A stretch of DNA of 64,000 bases from Cohnella cholangitidis (lineage in GTDB: Bacteria > Bacillota > Bacilli > Paenibacillales > Paenibacillaceae): NCBI RefSeq assembly GCF_014107495.1, contig NZ_CP041969.1:4885501-4949500 (forward strand), written 5' to 3'. Every line of letters starts with the position of its first letter. Position 1 is the first letter of the stretch. Position numbers and translations under genes: made by a program. The notes under the pieces were generated by a model, which searched no databases, had not been told where the DNA came from, and saw only the letters and a list, made by a program, of their open reading frames with translations. This document shows, one piece after another, positions 35,693-45,301 of this stretch.

Positions 35693-38632
35693 ATGAGAGC
35701 CGCGGACGGGAAATTAGAGGAAAAATATGCGAGATCGCTTGAAAGGCAAAAGGAATACAATGAAAAGCGATTTTTGCTGGACGAAGAGTTTAAGGCATGG
35801 GAGAACGCCAAGCAACGGAAATTAAAAGAGGAAAAAGAATACAAGTCGTTTTTCTTAGAGCAGCGGGCCAATAATCTGGACGGGGAAGAAAACGGACCTG
35901 TTAAAATGGCAATCGATCAACTAAGGAAAGACGGCAATGCCGATCGAAAGCCTTTTTTCTTTTACATAAAAGAGATATTATTCGTGCTTGTTTTTATTGT
36001 GTTGCTAACGTCCGGGTTGCTGGCGCTTAGGTTTTACACTAGTCCGGCAACCGATTGGCTGACTGCATATAAAGCATTTACCTATGTGGCATGGGTAGGT
36101 TATTTGTTATTGGCAGCTACCGTTATTTTGTTCTACTGTGCACTAGGAGTAAGAAAAAAGGGGAATAATCCGCCTTTATTTGAGCTGTCCAGCGATCGTC
36201 TGGTTCTTATCGTATCGATCTCGATTATCGGAAGCCATGGATTGGATCGACGGTTGGTAGACGTATGGACGATTTCAGAAAACCCGCATATCGGTTCATG
36301 GATGTCGCTATTTTCATTTTACGCTTCCGTATTGGCGCTTGCTTATTTACTTGCCGGAATCGCGCTTGCTTTCGTTAGAGGCAATGAAGGGGAAAATCAT
36401 GTACCTGCGGCGATCAATTCCGATCGGCCGATCGGCGATTGGACGGAAGATTTATTATCGAGAAGAGAGTTTGCCGAGCATATCACCCGTTTTATTTGCA
36501 GACGAGGAGAAGACAGTCTTACGGTAGGGTTATTCGGGGAGTGGGGGTCAGGGAAAAGCTCCATTTTTAATATGACGAAGGGGTTAATTCCAAAGAAAAA
36601 TACGATCGCTTTCGAATTTAAGCCATGGTATTTCGGCGTAAATACGCACGATATCATTCACAAATTTTTGCTTCAATTTCTGGAAGAGGTTCAAGCCGAC
36701 AAGCAACGTAACGTTCAGTTGAACAAGCTGTTGCGCAAATATATCCAAGCTTTGGCGTCTGTTAGCTTAAGGCCGCCCGGAGCCGTAATTTCCGTTAAAG
36801 ATTTTTTGGATAAAAGTTTCGCGGACGTCGATTCGTTAAGCGTCAATTCGTTAAAAAAAGAAATCGATGCATGCTTAAAAAAGCTGGATAAGAAAATCGT
36901 AGTGTTTATAGACGATATCGATAGATTGGATTCTCAGGAAATCCAAATGGTGTTTAAAGTAGTGCGCCTCGTTGCGGACTTTCCGAATACCATCTATATA
37001 TTAGCCATGGACGAGCAAGTTATCGTTGATGCGCTCGGTGCTTCTTTCTATAAAGAATTGAGCATTGGAAAAGAAGAGTCGAGAAAATTGGGACAGAAAT
37101 ATTTGGAGAAGTTTATTCAAGTTCCATTGTATTTGCCCAAAGCGGACTACCAAGCTGTCGCAAAGTTATGCTGGAACGGATTGGAACGGACATTGGAGGA
37201 GATAAATTCAAAAATTTTAGACGATACGGAAGCTCCAAAGGCCGAGGAGTTTGTTTACCAAGCCACATTCCTGCATTTGACTCCGCGGAACGTCAAACGT
37301 TACTTGAATTTGGTCGAAGTATTCGTCCCGATGATGGAAGACAAAGTGAATGCCCGTGATTTGCTGTATTTATTGTTAATTAAAGTTACCTCACCTTCCT
37401 TATACGAACATATTTATTATCACAGCATCCTGTTCTTAAATGAGTTTAAGGAACCGAATAGCGCCCAAAACGCGTACAACAGCTTGATTAACGCGATTCC
37501 CGATATTGCAGCTTACTCTAACATTCTCGTCGAATTATTTCCGCAAACTACTTCTATGTTTAATAGTCGCAAGCGTACGGATCAAGATAAGGAGCAATGG
37601 GAAAAGCAGCGAAGAATTTGCTCCGGTAAACATTTCGCGGAGTATTACACCTATGCGATCAACGATTTCGTCACCAAACAGGATATCGAGAAATACGTAT
37701 CGAGCCTTTCCGGCTCCGCCGATAAGAAAGAGCATATCTCAGCCTATTCACGTCTTCTGGAAAGGGCATCGGCATTTGAATTAAATCAAATGATCTTCGA
37801 GCGAGTTGCCTCTGACGATAGCGTGAGAATAAAGATCAACTATATGGATGTATTGATTTCCCGATATAGCGCGCTGTTCGACAAACGGAATGAAAAAGAA
37901 ACGAGTCTCGAAAAACATTTTACGCTTAAGGCGATTATGGATATTGCGCTATATGTTAAAAAGAGTATCCCGGAAACATCGCTCTTTTATGATACACATG
38001 CAAACGGGACGCTAGGAGTCATTGCGAATCTTTATGGCCGCTATCACGAAGTAGAGGGTATGCCGGATTTAGCAAAGATGTTTTTAGATCGTATCGAGAG
38101 TTACAATTCCTTAGATCATTTCATCGATAGTATGTTTATCAACGATTCGCTTCTGATCTTTGAATTGTGGACACAAATAGACTCTGTCCATAAAGAACGT
38201 ATCTTGAACAAATGGCTTGGAAATATAGATCAACTTGAGCAGTTGATCCGTCTTACGTATGAATTTAATTATGACTTAACAACCCCGATAGAGAAGCAGG
38301 ACGAAAAATCCATCCTTTATCCGCTATATCAGACCTTGAAACATCTGCCCTTGGACACAGTGGTACGCATTATCGGAAGTCATGACAAATCTCTGTCGTC
38401 AAATGAGATAAATGGATTCATCGAGGTTTATTCCAATCTCGATACTCTTTTGTACCGTTATTTCCGAAAATTATACGAGGAAGCAAAAGTAAATAACACC
38501 AACGTATTCAAAACGGACGCAACAATCAATTACGCCGGTCTCGTGAAGAGCAAAGGTTACAAAGCAGGTTGGATTAAATCGTTTGAATTAATTAGTGAAA
38601 TCGAGCTATATCATTCGGAATTACGCCAATAA
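35693..38632 (+). CDS. KAP-family P-loop NTPase with membrane segments
   Basis: About 979 residues. ATG 35693 is preceded by GGAG at eight bases; the upstream in-frame ATG at 35675 has none. Order: a charged N-terminal coiled coil (EKYARSLERQKEYNEKR), three or four membrane helices between about residues 88 and 230, then a KAP NTPase domain with Walker A GEWGSGKSS (K288) and Walker B VVFIDDIDRLD (D407, D408), followed by a long helical C-terminus without recognised domain. KAP NTPases are patchily distributed and some, such as PifA, block phage; a defence role is possible but not shown. Codon use is visibly richer in A/T than in the neighbours, and it stands alone between two terminators, which suggests horizontal acquisition. 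Confidence 0.85.
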   Translation: MRAADGKLEEKYARSLERQKEYNEKRFLLDEEFKAWENAKQRKLKEEKEYKSFFLEQRANNLDGEENGPVKMAIDQLRKDGNADRKPFFFYIKEILFVLVFIVLLTSGLLALRFYTSPATDWLTAYKAFTYVAWVGYLLLAATVILFYCALGVRKKGNNPPLFELSSDRLVLIVSISIIGSHGLDRRLVDVWTISENPHIGSWMSLFSFYASVLALAYLLAGIALAFVRGNEGENHVPAAINSDRPIGDWTEDLLSRREFAEHITRFICRRGEDSLTVGLFGEWGSGKSSIFNMTKGLIPKKNTIAFEFKPWYFGVNTHDIIHKFLLQFLEEVQADKQRNVQLNKLLRKYIQALASVSLRPPGAVISVKDFLDKSFADVDSLSVNSLKKEIDACLKKLDKKIVVFIDDIDRLDSQEIQMVFKVVRLVADFPNTIYILAMDEQVIVDALGASFYKELSIGKEESRKLGQKYLEKFIQVPLYLPKADYQAVAKLCWNGLERTLEEINSKILDDTEAPKAEEFVYQATFLHLTPRNVKRYLNLVEVFVPMMEDKVNARDLLYLLLIKVTSPSLYEHIYYHSILFLNEFKEPNSAQNAYNSLINAIPDIAAYSNILVELFPQTTSMFNSRKRTDQDKEQWEKQRRICSGKHFAEYYTYAINDFVTKQDIEKYVSSLSGSADKKEHISAYSRLLERASAFELNQMIFERVASDDSVRIKINYMDVLISRYSALFDKRNEKETSLEKHFTLKAIMDIALYVKKSIPETSLFYDTHANGTLGVIANLYGRYHEVEGMPDLAKMFLDRIESYNSLDHFIDSMFINDSLLIFELWTQIDSVHKERILNKWLGNIDQLEQLIRLTYEFNYDLTTPIEKQDEKSILYPLYQTLKHLPLDTVVRIIGSHDKSLSSNEINGFIEVYSNLDTLLYRYFRKLYEEAKVNNTNVFKTDATINYAGLVKSKGYKAGWIKSFELISEIELYHSELRQ

Positions 38633-38673
38633 TCCCGCTAGCTGACCCTCAAAAGTCAGCTTAGCGGGATTTG
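38631..38673. terminator. Strong bidirectional terminator
   Basis: AATCCCGCTAGCTGAC / GTCAGCTTAGCGGGATT (15 paired bases, eight-base loop) then TTGTTT; it starts inside the stop codon of the KAP gene and also faces the end of yhbH. Confidence 0.92.
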
Positions 38674-38675
38674 TT

Positions 38676-39821
38676 TCACACCGCCGCCTCCCGTTTCCGG
38701 AAGAAAGTCTTCAAAGCGTTATAAATCTCGCCCTTCTCTTTAATGACGTAATAGAGAAACTGCTGATGCTCCAGGTGCTTGTAAGCCGACATAAGAGTAC
38801 TGCTGCGGTTGTATTGGTTGACTTCCCCGTAGCCGAAAATATTCGATCTCTCCAACAGTTCCTTGATCAATCGAACGCAACGCTCGTTATCGCTCGTCAG
38901 GTTGTCACCGTCCGAGAAGTGGAACGGATAAATGTTGTACAGCGACGGAGGATACCGGGAGTCGATGATTTCCAACGCTTTGACGTATGCCGACGAGCAG
39001 ATCGTGCCGCCGCTCTCGCCGCGGGTGAAGAATTCCTCCTCGGTCACTTCTTTCGCTTCCGTATGGTGCGCGATGAACACGATGTCGACTTTCTCGTATT
39101 GGCGGCGGAGGAAGCGGGACATCCAGAAGAAGAAGGAGCGAGCGCAGTACTTCTCGAAGGAGCCCATCGAGCCGGACGTATCCATCATGGCCAAAATAAC
39201 CGCGTTGTTCTGCGGCTTTACGATTTCCTCCCATGTTTTGAAACGAAGGTCGTCCGGCGATATTCCGCCGATCTCGGAGCGGCCTTCGCGGGAATTTCTG
39301 CGCAGATTTTCGAGAATCGTCCGCTTCTTGTCGATGTTGGACATGATGCCTTTGCGCCGAACGTCGGTAAACCGCACGTCTTTGACCTCGATCTGCTGTT
39401 TGTCTTTTTTCTTCAGGTACGGCAGCTCCAGCTCTTCGAATAGCATCGTCTCGAGCTCAGCGATCGAGATTTCGGCTTCGACGACGTCGTCGCCGGGCTC
39501 CGATCCCGCGCCTTCCCCTTTGCCGCCCGCCGGCGTCGGATCGACTCCGAGCACGTCCCCGACCTGACTGTCGCCGTTGCCTTGCCCGACGTGTTTTTTC
39601 TTGTTCGTGTTGTACACGAAGTGGTATTCGTCGAGGCTGCGGATCGGAATTTTTATAATTTGGCGCCCATCGGACATGACGATATTTTCTTCGGAGATGA
39701 GGTCGGGCAAGTTCTGTTTGATCGCATCGCGGACTTTCTGTTGATGGCGCGCTTGGTCCTGGTAGCCTTTGCGATGAAGCGACCAATCTTCTCGGGACAA
39801 AATAAACGAGGGATGATTCAT
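38676..39821 (-). CDS. yhbH: Sporulation protein YhbH (DUF444)
   Basis: About 381 residues. N-terminal [28 protein letters not shown] is the DUF444 opening; [13 protein letters not shown] and a central variable glycine-rich stretch follow, and the C-terminal half is a von Willebrand A-like domain with the metal-site motif MDTSGSM. In Bacillus, YhbH is produced during sporulation and in stationary phase with the PrkA kinase and SpoVR; neither is in this window. ATG 39821 has AGGGGG six bases upstream; a TTG two codons earlier is also possible. Its presence supports a spore-former. Confidence 0.93.
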   Translation of the reverse strand: MNHPSFILSREDWSLHRKGYQDQARHQQKVRDAIKQNLPDLISEENIVMSDGRQIIKIPIRSLDEYHFVYNTNKKKHVGQGNGDSQVGDVLGVDPTPAGGKGEGAGSEPGDDVVEAEISIAELETMLFEELELPYLKKKDKQQIEVKDVRFTDVRRKGIMSNIDKKRTILENLRRNSREGRSEIGGISPDDLRFKTWEEIVKPQNNAVILAMMDTSGSMGSFEKYCARSFFFWMSRFLRRQYEKVDIVFIAHHTEAKEVTEEEFFTRGESGGTICSSAYVKALEIIDSRYPPSLYNIYPFHFSDGDNLTSDNERCVRLIKELLERSNIFGYGEVNQYNRSSTLMSAYKHLEHQQFLYYVIKEKGEIYNALKTFFRKREAAV

Positions 39822-39920
39822 GGGCAACCCCCTATCGCTTTATTTTTGAAAGGATGTGTATTAATCAATATATTCAACATCGGCCAAAGGATGTGTGCGT
39901 ATATTGGGGACAAGAAGCTG

Positions 39921-40112
39921 TGAGATAGCGTTATGGGATCGCTTTATTCGCTGCGAACTACCGTGAGGATCGACCAATAGGGTTATGGCGTAACGCTTAT
40001 GGCTTCCAATCATCGATTTTGAGCAGGATTTTGTGAAATAACTTTACGGTATCACTCTATTCGCTGCTGAACTACCTCGACATGAACCTATAGCGTTATG
40101 GGATAACGCTAA
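39921..40112. repeat. Two diverged copies of an approximately 80-base intergenic repeat
   Basis: 39921-39999 and 40034-40112 align along their whole length: both read ATA.C.TTA.GG.ATC.CT.TATTCGCTG, then GAACTACC, then ACC.ATAG.GTTATGG..TAACGCT. The period is about 113 bases. No convincing coding frame is present. The GTTATGGGATAACGCT ends are themselves partly self-complementary. This fills most of the 380-base gap between yhbH and the mannanase gene. Confidence 0.7.
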
Positions 40113-40142
40113 GCTCGATAGGTGCCCAAACGTCGGAAACGA

Positions 40143-40183
40143 AACAGCCCTCTACGCAATCGAGTTGCGATAGAGGGCTGTTA
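40143..40183. terminator. Terminator of the GH26 gene
   Basis: ACAGCCCTCTACGCAA / TTGCGATAGAGGGCTGT hairpin (15 pairs, one mismatch) with flanking AAA and TTATT; the minus-strand mannanase gene ends 17 bases away. Confidence 0.9.
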
Positions 40184-40199
40184 TTGTTAGAGGAGTTTA

Positions 40200-42737
40200 T
40201 TATTTTGCCAGAACGACATCGTCCACGTAAGCATCGGCCGTTCCCGAGCCCGTGAACGACTCGAATTTAAGCCCGATCGCGCGGACGTCGTTACGGTTTG
40301 CTGCTTGCGCCAGCGCAATCGAGAGCGTCGTGAACTTGCTCGAGTCGATATCGACCATGCCGCCGTCCGTCCACGACCAGTCCGACCCCGATTTAATATA
40401 CAAGCGTGCTTTGGCGGTGCCGGCGGACAGTTTGACCTTGGCGCTGATCGTAGCAACTGCCGATAGGTCAAGATTTCCGACTTTGACGATTTCGAAATCC
40501 GTTCCGGCAAACGAGAAATTCGTCGCGAGCGCATGAGTGCCCTCGGCGGCCGCGGCAGTCGTGATGGATGGCGCGGTTGCGCTGGCATTGTTCGCTTCTA
40601 CTTTCCAGTCCGGCGTATCCGATTCGAAACCATACAACAGACCCGGTTGCGCAGCGGTGCTTCCCGATCCTTCGCCGCCGTTCGGTACGCCGCCCGTGCC
40701 GTCGTCGTAAACATGGATATCGTCCAAATACAGAGTGCCGGCCGTTCCCGTGCTGCCATCCGCCTTATTCACATAAGTAGCGAAAGACCGGATTTCCTTC
40801 AGGTTTTCTTTCGTCATCACCTTGCCGGCATTGGCGGTATCCCACGATGCCGGTTTGAATTCGCTGAACGGGATCTCCACGTAACCGGCCGTCGTACCGG
40901 CTAAGGAAGGGTAAGCCTCGAAAGAAATGCCGCTGGCATTGACTTGGATAACGAATTTGTTGCCGCTGCCGTCCGGCTTCAGCCATAGCTTGATCGTGTT
41001 GGCGTCCGACCAGTCCACGCCCTCCATGTTTTTCACTTGGCCCGTATAGCCTTGACCGTCTACCTTGTACTCGAATTTCAAGCCGAACTTGCCTTCGCCT
41101 TTGTTCGTGTCCTCCAGCGTGATCGTATTCAAATCTCCCGCGGGACTGTAAGCCGCATCGAGCAACTCGTTGCTGCCTTTGTACGTTTCAAATTTATCGA
41201 CTACGTGGGGATCGGTATTCGCAGGCGTGTCGCTGACGAATACTTGGATCGTTTGCGTAAGCGCGGCGCCGTTCTTCGCATAGGATTTCACGGTCAGCGT
41301 CGTGCCGGATTCGTCAAGAGCTTGGCCTGGCGTCCACGCTGCCGTATAGTAGAAACCTTGAGCATCCGCCTTCATCGGATACTCCGTCTTTCCTTCGCCG
41401 ATCCGATAAGTTACTTTCGCAACGTTCTGGTTCAGGACGCGGGCGCGAATCGTCGTTGTGGTTGAAGCCGGTACGGTTTGCATGGCGGTAGGGGAAGCGA
41501 CGTGCATGAACGGAGCTTCTTTCGCCGCCGTGATCTTCTTATCGAAGGCGCCGGTCACTTCGTTGCTGAACGCCGTATAAGGGTCTTTATAATATTCGAT
41601 AAAATCGGGAAGCAGCTCATGGTCTCCGAGGCCGCCCGGCGCATTCTTATACGGAACGTAGATGTTGTCCGTGTTGAAGTTCGCCCAAGTCAGCATATAA
41701 GCCATGCGTTTGGCGTCTTTATCGGATTTCAACGCATTAATCAGCTTCGTATAAAATTTAAGGTCTTGAGTTCCCGTCGGCTTAACGCCGGAGTATCCGA
41801 ATTCGGTGAAGGCGGCCACTTTGCCGCGGGCGTCCGCTATGCGGGAGACGAGTTTGGCGTCTTGGACGACCGCTTCGAACCAACCTGCGGTTTTGCCGTC
41901 GTAGTAAGTGTCGAAGCCGAGAATATCGACATATTCGTCCCCCGGATAAGTTTCAAGGAACGTGGCTTCCGTCTGGTTGAACGGGCTGCCCGGCGAGAAC
42001 GCGTACAGGAAGTTATGGACGCCTTTCTTGTCCCGTAAATATTCGACAGTATAACGATAGATTTCGATATATTGAGCTTTCGTACGGTAAGGGGCTCCCC
42101 ACCAGAACCACCCGCCGTTCTGCTCATGGAACGGGCGGAAGATCACGGGAATGAGCTTGCCTTTATCGTCTTTCAGATGGTTCGCGAAGTCCGCGATCAT
42201 ATCGAGATAGTCGTTGTAGGCCGCATTCTTGTCTCCGCCCGGCAGAATGTGCGTCAGGACGTTGCCTTTTGTATCGTAGAAATCGTTGCCCGTGACGAAG
42301 TTCGGCATATGCGCGCTCAGCGCCAACACTCCTCCTTCCTTGTGCGCGGATTTCATAACCTTAATCAGATTGTCCCTGTTTTGTTTTCTCGAATCCGTCA
42401 ACGAACCGGGTTTCTCATATCCCGCAAGGCTTAGCGTATCCCATCCGAACATGCCCGGAAGGTCGCCGACGGCGTTCTTCGCCTCGGATTGCGTTCCGTC
42501 CTTGGCGGTAATGGAGATTCCTTCCGTCGTCGCGTGCTGGTGGCCGAATAAGATCTCCTTGCCGCGAATGCCGCTCAAATAAGCGAACAGGGATTTGGTC
42601 TCTGCCGTCGCTTTCGAATCCGTGAAGTTAATGCTCTTGCTTTTGCCGGCAGGAGCGGCGGCAGCCGCGGAAGAGAGCGACGAAGCGAGCAAAGTTGCGG
42701 AAACCAACGCGACAAGCCATTTTCTGGTGATCATCAT
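40200..42737 (-). CDS. Secreted GH26 beta-mannanase with carbohydrate-binding modules
   Basis: 845 residues, exported endo-enzyme that cuts beta-1,4-mannan. Order: signal peptide ending in the Ala-rich stretch near residue 28; GH26 catalytic domain, about 35-410, with acid/base E205 in RPFHEQNGGWFWWG and nucleophile E312 in AFTEFGYSG, plus GHQHAT near the start; an Ig-like domain with PTAMQTVPA; then two beta-sandwich modules (about 520-685 and 700-845) of the type found as mannan-binding modules (CBM11/27/35-like; the second ends DAYVDDVVLAK). AAAGGAGG lies seven bases before ATG. Divergent from the GH36 alpha-galactosidase, making a galactomannan-degrading pair. Confidence 0.93.
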   Translation of the reverse strand: MMITRKWLVALVSATLLASSLSSAAAAAPAGKSKSINFTDSKATAETKSLFAYLSGIRGKEILFGHQHATTEGISITAKDGTQSEAKNAVGDLPGMFGWDTLSLAGYEKPGSLTDSRKQNRDNLIKVMKSAHKEGGVLALSAHMPNFVTGNDFYDTKGNVLTHILPGGDKNAAYNDYLDMIADFANHLKDDKGKLIPVIFRPFHEQNGGWFWWGAPYRTKAQYIEIYRYTVEYLRDKKGVHNFLYAFSPGSPFNQTEATFLETYPGDEYVDILGFDTYYDGKTAGWFEAVVQDAKLVSRIADARGKVAAFTEFGYSGVKPTGTQDLKFYTKLINALKSDKDAKRMAYMLTWANFNTDNIYVPYKNAPGGLGDHELLPDFIEYYKDPYTAFSNEVTGAFDKKITAAKEAPFMHVASPTAMQTVPASTTTTIRARVLNQNVAKVTYRIGEGKTEYPMKADAQGFYYTAAWTPGQALDESGTTLTVKSYAKNGAALTQTIQVFVSDTPANTDPHVVDKFETYKGSNELLDAAYSPAGDLNTITLEDTNKGEGKFGLKFEYKVDGQGYTGQVKNMEGVDWSDANTIKLWLKPDGSGNKFVIQVNASGISFEAYPSLAGTTAGYVEIPFSEFKPASWDTANAGKVMTKENLKEIRSFATYVNKADGSTGTAGTLYLDDIHVYDDGTGGVPNGGEGSGSTAAQPGLLYGFESDTPDWKVEANNASATAPSITTAAAAEGTHALATNFSFAGTDFEIVKVGNLDLSAVATISAKVKLSAGTAKARLYIKSGSDWSWTDGGMVDIDSSKFTTLSIALAQAANRNDVRAIGLKFESFTGSGTADAYVDDVVLAK

Positions 42738-43075
42738 GAATATCCTCCTTTAATGATAGAGTTATTCGTATTGTGTTGTTAGTTAATGTTGTTTAATAGT
42801 TAGACTAAAAACAAATAACAACACAAAACGAATACTCGATTGTAAGCGCTTCGAAATGGATTATACTACATAAATCTGAAAATATAACAGAAAAATTTGT
42901 TATTTATCTCATTTTGTTATCACTAACTAAAGTTTAATATTATTTTGTTATGCAATTATCGTAAAATCTTTCTTTATTCCATACACAGGAAGCATCATGC
43001 CATTTACCGATAAATCGCCCGAAGCTATGCTGAAGTGAAAATAGGTTTTTCCAACAAATAAAAGGAGTTGTTCCC
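42738..43075. promoter_or_regulatory. Shared control region of the GH26 and GH36 genes
   Basis: 338 A/T-rich bases without a gene. It contains an 18-base inverted repeat with one mismatch (ATTCGTATTGTGTTGTTA at 42764-42781 and TAACAACACAAAACGAAT at 42816-42833; 52 bases between centres). It also has three direct TTTGTTAT boxes (42897, 42913, 42944) and ATAACA at 42884. On the minus strand TTGTTA - 17 bases - TATTAA (within 42792-42820) is a plausible GH26 promoter inside the dyad. Confidence 0.6.
42841..42854. promoter_or_regulatory. Candidate catabolite-response element (CcpA site)
   Basis: TGTAAGCGCTTCGA matches 12 of 14 positions of the cre consensus TGWAANCGNTNWCA and has the typical AAGCGCTT core. 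It lies between the divergent mannanase and alpha-galactosidase genes, where glucose repression is expected. Confidence 0.55.
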
Positions 43076-45238
43076 GTGAGCATCTACATAGACGAAAAGT
43101 CGCTGTTGTTCCACATGCAAGCCAAAGACACGAGTTATATCGTTCAGATCCTTAATGGATATCCGTTGCATGTATATTGGGGTCAAAGACTTCGTCACAA
43201 CGGCAATCTAGTTAATCTTCGGCACTTATCCAACGAGAAAAACTTGGACCGCTTGCCGCAGGAATATCCGCAGTACGGATCCGGGGATTACCGGCAGCCC
43301 GCTTATCAAATTCAGCTCGAGGACGGCAGCCGAATTACGGAGCTCGTCTATAAGGGCTATCGAGTGCTGAAGGGAAAACCTTCGTTGGAGGGGCTTCCCG
43401 CGGTATACGTCGAGTCCGAAGCGGAAGCGGAGACGCTGGAATTGGAGATGGAAGATTCCTATTCGGGCATTAAGGTTGTAGTTAGCTACAGCGTGTTCGA
43501 ACATTTTAATGCGATCGCGCGGTCAGTAAGGTTTCTTAACGACGGCGAGAAACCCGTTCGTCTTCTGCGCGCGTTAAGCGCAAGCGTCGACATGGACAAG
43601 TCGGGCTATGAGATGATTTATCTTGCGGGAGCTTGGACGAGGGAAACGCATCTGAAACGGAGACCGATCGGTGAGGGAGTAACGCGGCTTGAGAGCAGAA
43701 GGGGAGCGAGCGGTCACCAGTTGAATCCTTTCTTAGCTCTCGTTAGCCCGAGCGCGAATGAGGAACAGGGCGAGGTTTACGGCTTCAGCTTGGTATACAG
43801 CGGCAACTACGTTGCCGACGTGGAAGTGGATCCGTATCATTCCGTAAGGGTGTCGCTAGGCATTAATCCGTTCGACTTTGCTTGGAGGCTTGAGCCGGGG
43901 GAGAGTTTTCAAACGCCGGAGGCCATCATGGTTTATTCCGCGGAAGGCGGATTAGGGGAGATGTCCCGTACGTATCATCGTCTATACCGGACAAGGTTAT
44001 GCAGAGGAATTCACCGGGATCGGGAAAGACCTATTCTCGTCAATAACTGGGAAGCGACCTACTTCGATTTCAACGCGGAGAAAATCGAATCGATAGCCCG
44101 AGCGGGAGCGGAACTCGGAATCGAATTGTTCGTATTGGACGATGGATGGTTTGGCAAACGCAACGATGACCGGACTTCGCTCGGAGATTGGGCCGAAGAC
44201 CGGAACAAGTTGCCGAACGGGCTTAGAGACCTAGCGAAACGGATAAACGAGCAAGGATTGCAGTTCGGATTATGGGTGGAACCGGAAATGGTATCCCCGG
44301 ACAGCGATCTGTACCGCGCCCGCCCGGATTGGTGCTTGCATGTGCCCGGCCGCCGAAGAACCGAAGCCCGAACGCAGCTCGTGCTCGATTTTTCACGGCA
44401 AGAGGTGCGGGATTATATTTTCGACTCGTTAAGCGAAATTTTCCTAACCGTGCCGGTATCCTACGTGAAATGGGATATGAACCGCAACTTAACCGAAGTC
44501 GGATCCGCCGCGGCGCCGCCGGAACGCCAAATGGAAATCGCCCATCGCAACGTGCTGGGGTTATACGAATTGCTGGAACGATTAACGTCCGAGTTCCCTC
44601 ATATTCTGTTCGAAAGTTGTTCCAGCGGGGGCGGGCGCTTCGATCCCGGGATGCTCTATTACATGCCGCAGACGTGGACGAGCGATAACACGGATGCCAT
44701 GGAACGGCTGAAAATCCAATACGGAACCAGTCTCGTTTATCCGATCAGCTCGATCGGCGCGCATGTGTCGGCCAGCCCGAACCATCAAATCGGCAGGGTT
44801 ACGCCGCTAACGACTCGCGGCGACGTCGCGATGTCCGGGAATTTCGGATACGAGCTTGATCTGACCCGATTTACCGAAGAGGATAAGGATGTCGTCAAAC
44901 GGCAAGTCGCGTTATACAAAGATATTCGGCCGCTCGTGCAGCAAGGGGAATACTATCGGTTGAAAAGCCCTTTCGAAGGTAACGAGACGGCATGGATGTT
45001 CGTGTCCGAGGATCGGACGGAGGCGCTCGTCTTTACCTTCAAGGTGTTGGCCGAGCCGAATACGCCGCAGAAGAAGCTTCGGCTCAAAGGGTTGAATCCG
45101 GATTATGATTATTTCGTCGACGAGGGAAAGGCTCCTTGCGGCGGAGACCATCTGATGCAAGTCGGTCTAACGATACCGTCTTCGCATGGCGACTTTACAA
45201 GCAACCTTTTCCGGTTGAAAGCAAGCACAGCGATTTAA
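43076..45238 (+). CDS. GH36 alpha-galactosidase
   Basis: 720 residues, no signal peptide, so cytosolic; removes alpha-1,6-galactose from imported galacto(manno)oligosaccharides. GTG start nine bases after AAAGGAG. N-terminal beta-sandwich (YPLHVYWGQRL), then the TIM barrel with NNWEATYFDF-type NWEATYFDFN, LDDGWFG, nucleophile D467 in YVKWDMNRN, the loop CSSGGGRFDPGMLYYMPQ, and acid/base D537 in WTSDNTDAM. These positions and the 70-residue spacing match bacterial GH36 tetrameric enzymes. Confidence 0.96.
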   Translation: MSIYIDEKSLLFHMQAKDTSYIVQILNGYPLHVYWGQRLRHNGNLVNLRHLSNEKNLDRLPQEYPQYGSGDYRQPAYQIQLEDGSRITELVYKGYRVLKGKPSLEGLPAVYVESEAEAETLELEMEDSYSGIKVVVSYSVFEHFNAIARSVRFLNDGEKPVRLLRALSASVDMDKSGYEMIYLAGAWTRETHLKRRPIGEGVTRLESRRGASGHQLNPFLALVSPSANEEQGEVYGFSLVYSGNYVADVEVDPYHSVRVSLGINPFDFAWRLEPGESFQTPEAIMVYSAEGGLGEMSRTYHRLYRTRLCRGIHRDRERPILVNNWEATYFDFNAEKIESIARAGAELGIELFVLDDGWFGKRNDDRTSLGDWAEDRNKLPNGLRDLAKRINEQGLQFGLWVEPEMVSPDSDLYRARPDWCLHVPGRRRTEARTQLVLDFSRQEVRDYIFDSLSEIFLTVPVSYVKWDMNRNLTEVGSAAAPPERQMEIAHRNVLGLYELLERLTSEFPHILFESCSSGGGRFDPGMLYYMPQTWTSDNTDAMERLKIQYGTSLVYPISSIGAHVSASPNHQIGRVTPLTTRGDVAMSGNFGYELDLTRFTEEDKDVVKRQVALYKDIRPLVQQGEYYRLKSPFEGNETAWMFVSEDRTEALVFTFKVLAEPNTPQKKLRLKGLNPDYDYFVDEGKAPCGGDHLMQVGLTIPSSHGDFTSNLFRLKASTAI

Positions 45239-45242
45239 TATC

Positions 45243-45282
45243 GCAAGCCATTCTCCGCGATTGGACGCGGGGAGTGGCTTGC
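45243..45282. terminator. Bidirectional terminator
   Basis: GCAAGCCATTCTCCGCG / CGCGGGGAGTGGCTTGC hairpin between the converging alpha-galactosidase and AraC genes. Confidence 0.85.
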
Positions 45283-45301
45283 TTAGTCTAGGCGGGCATA
45301 T

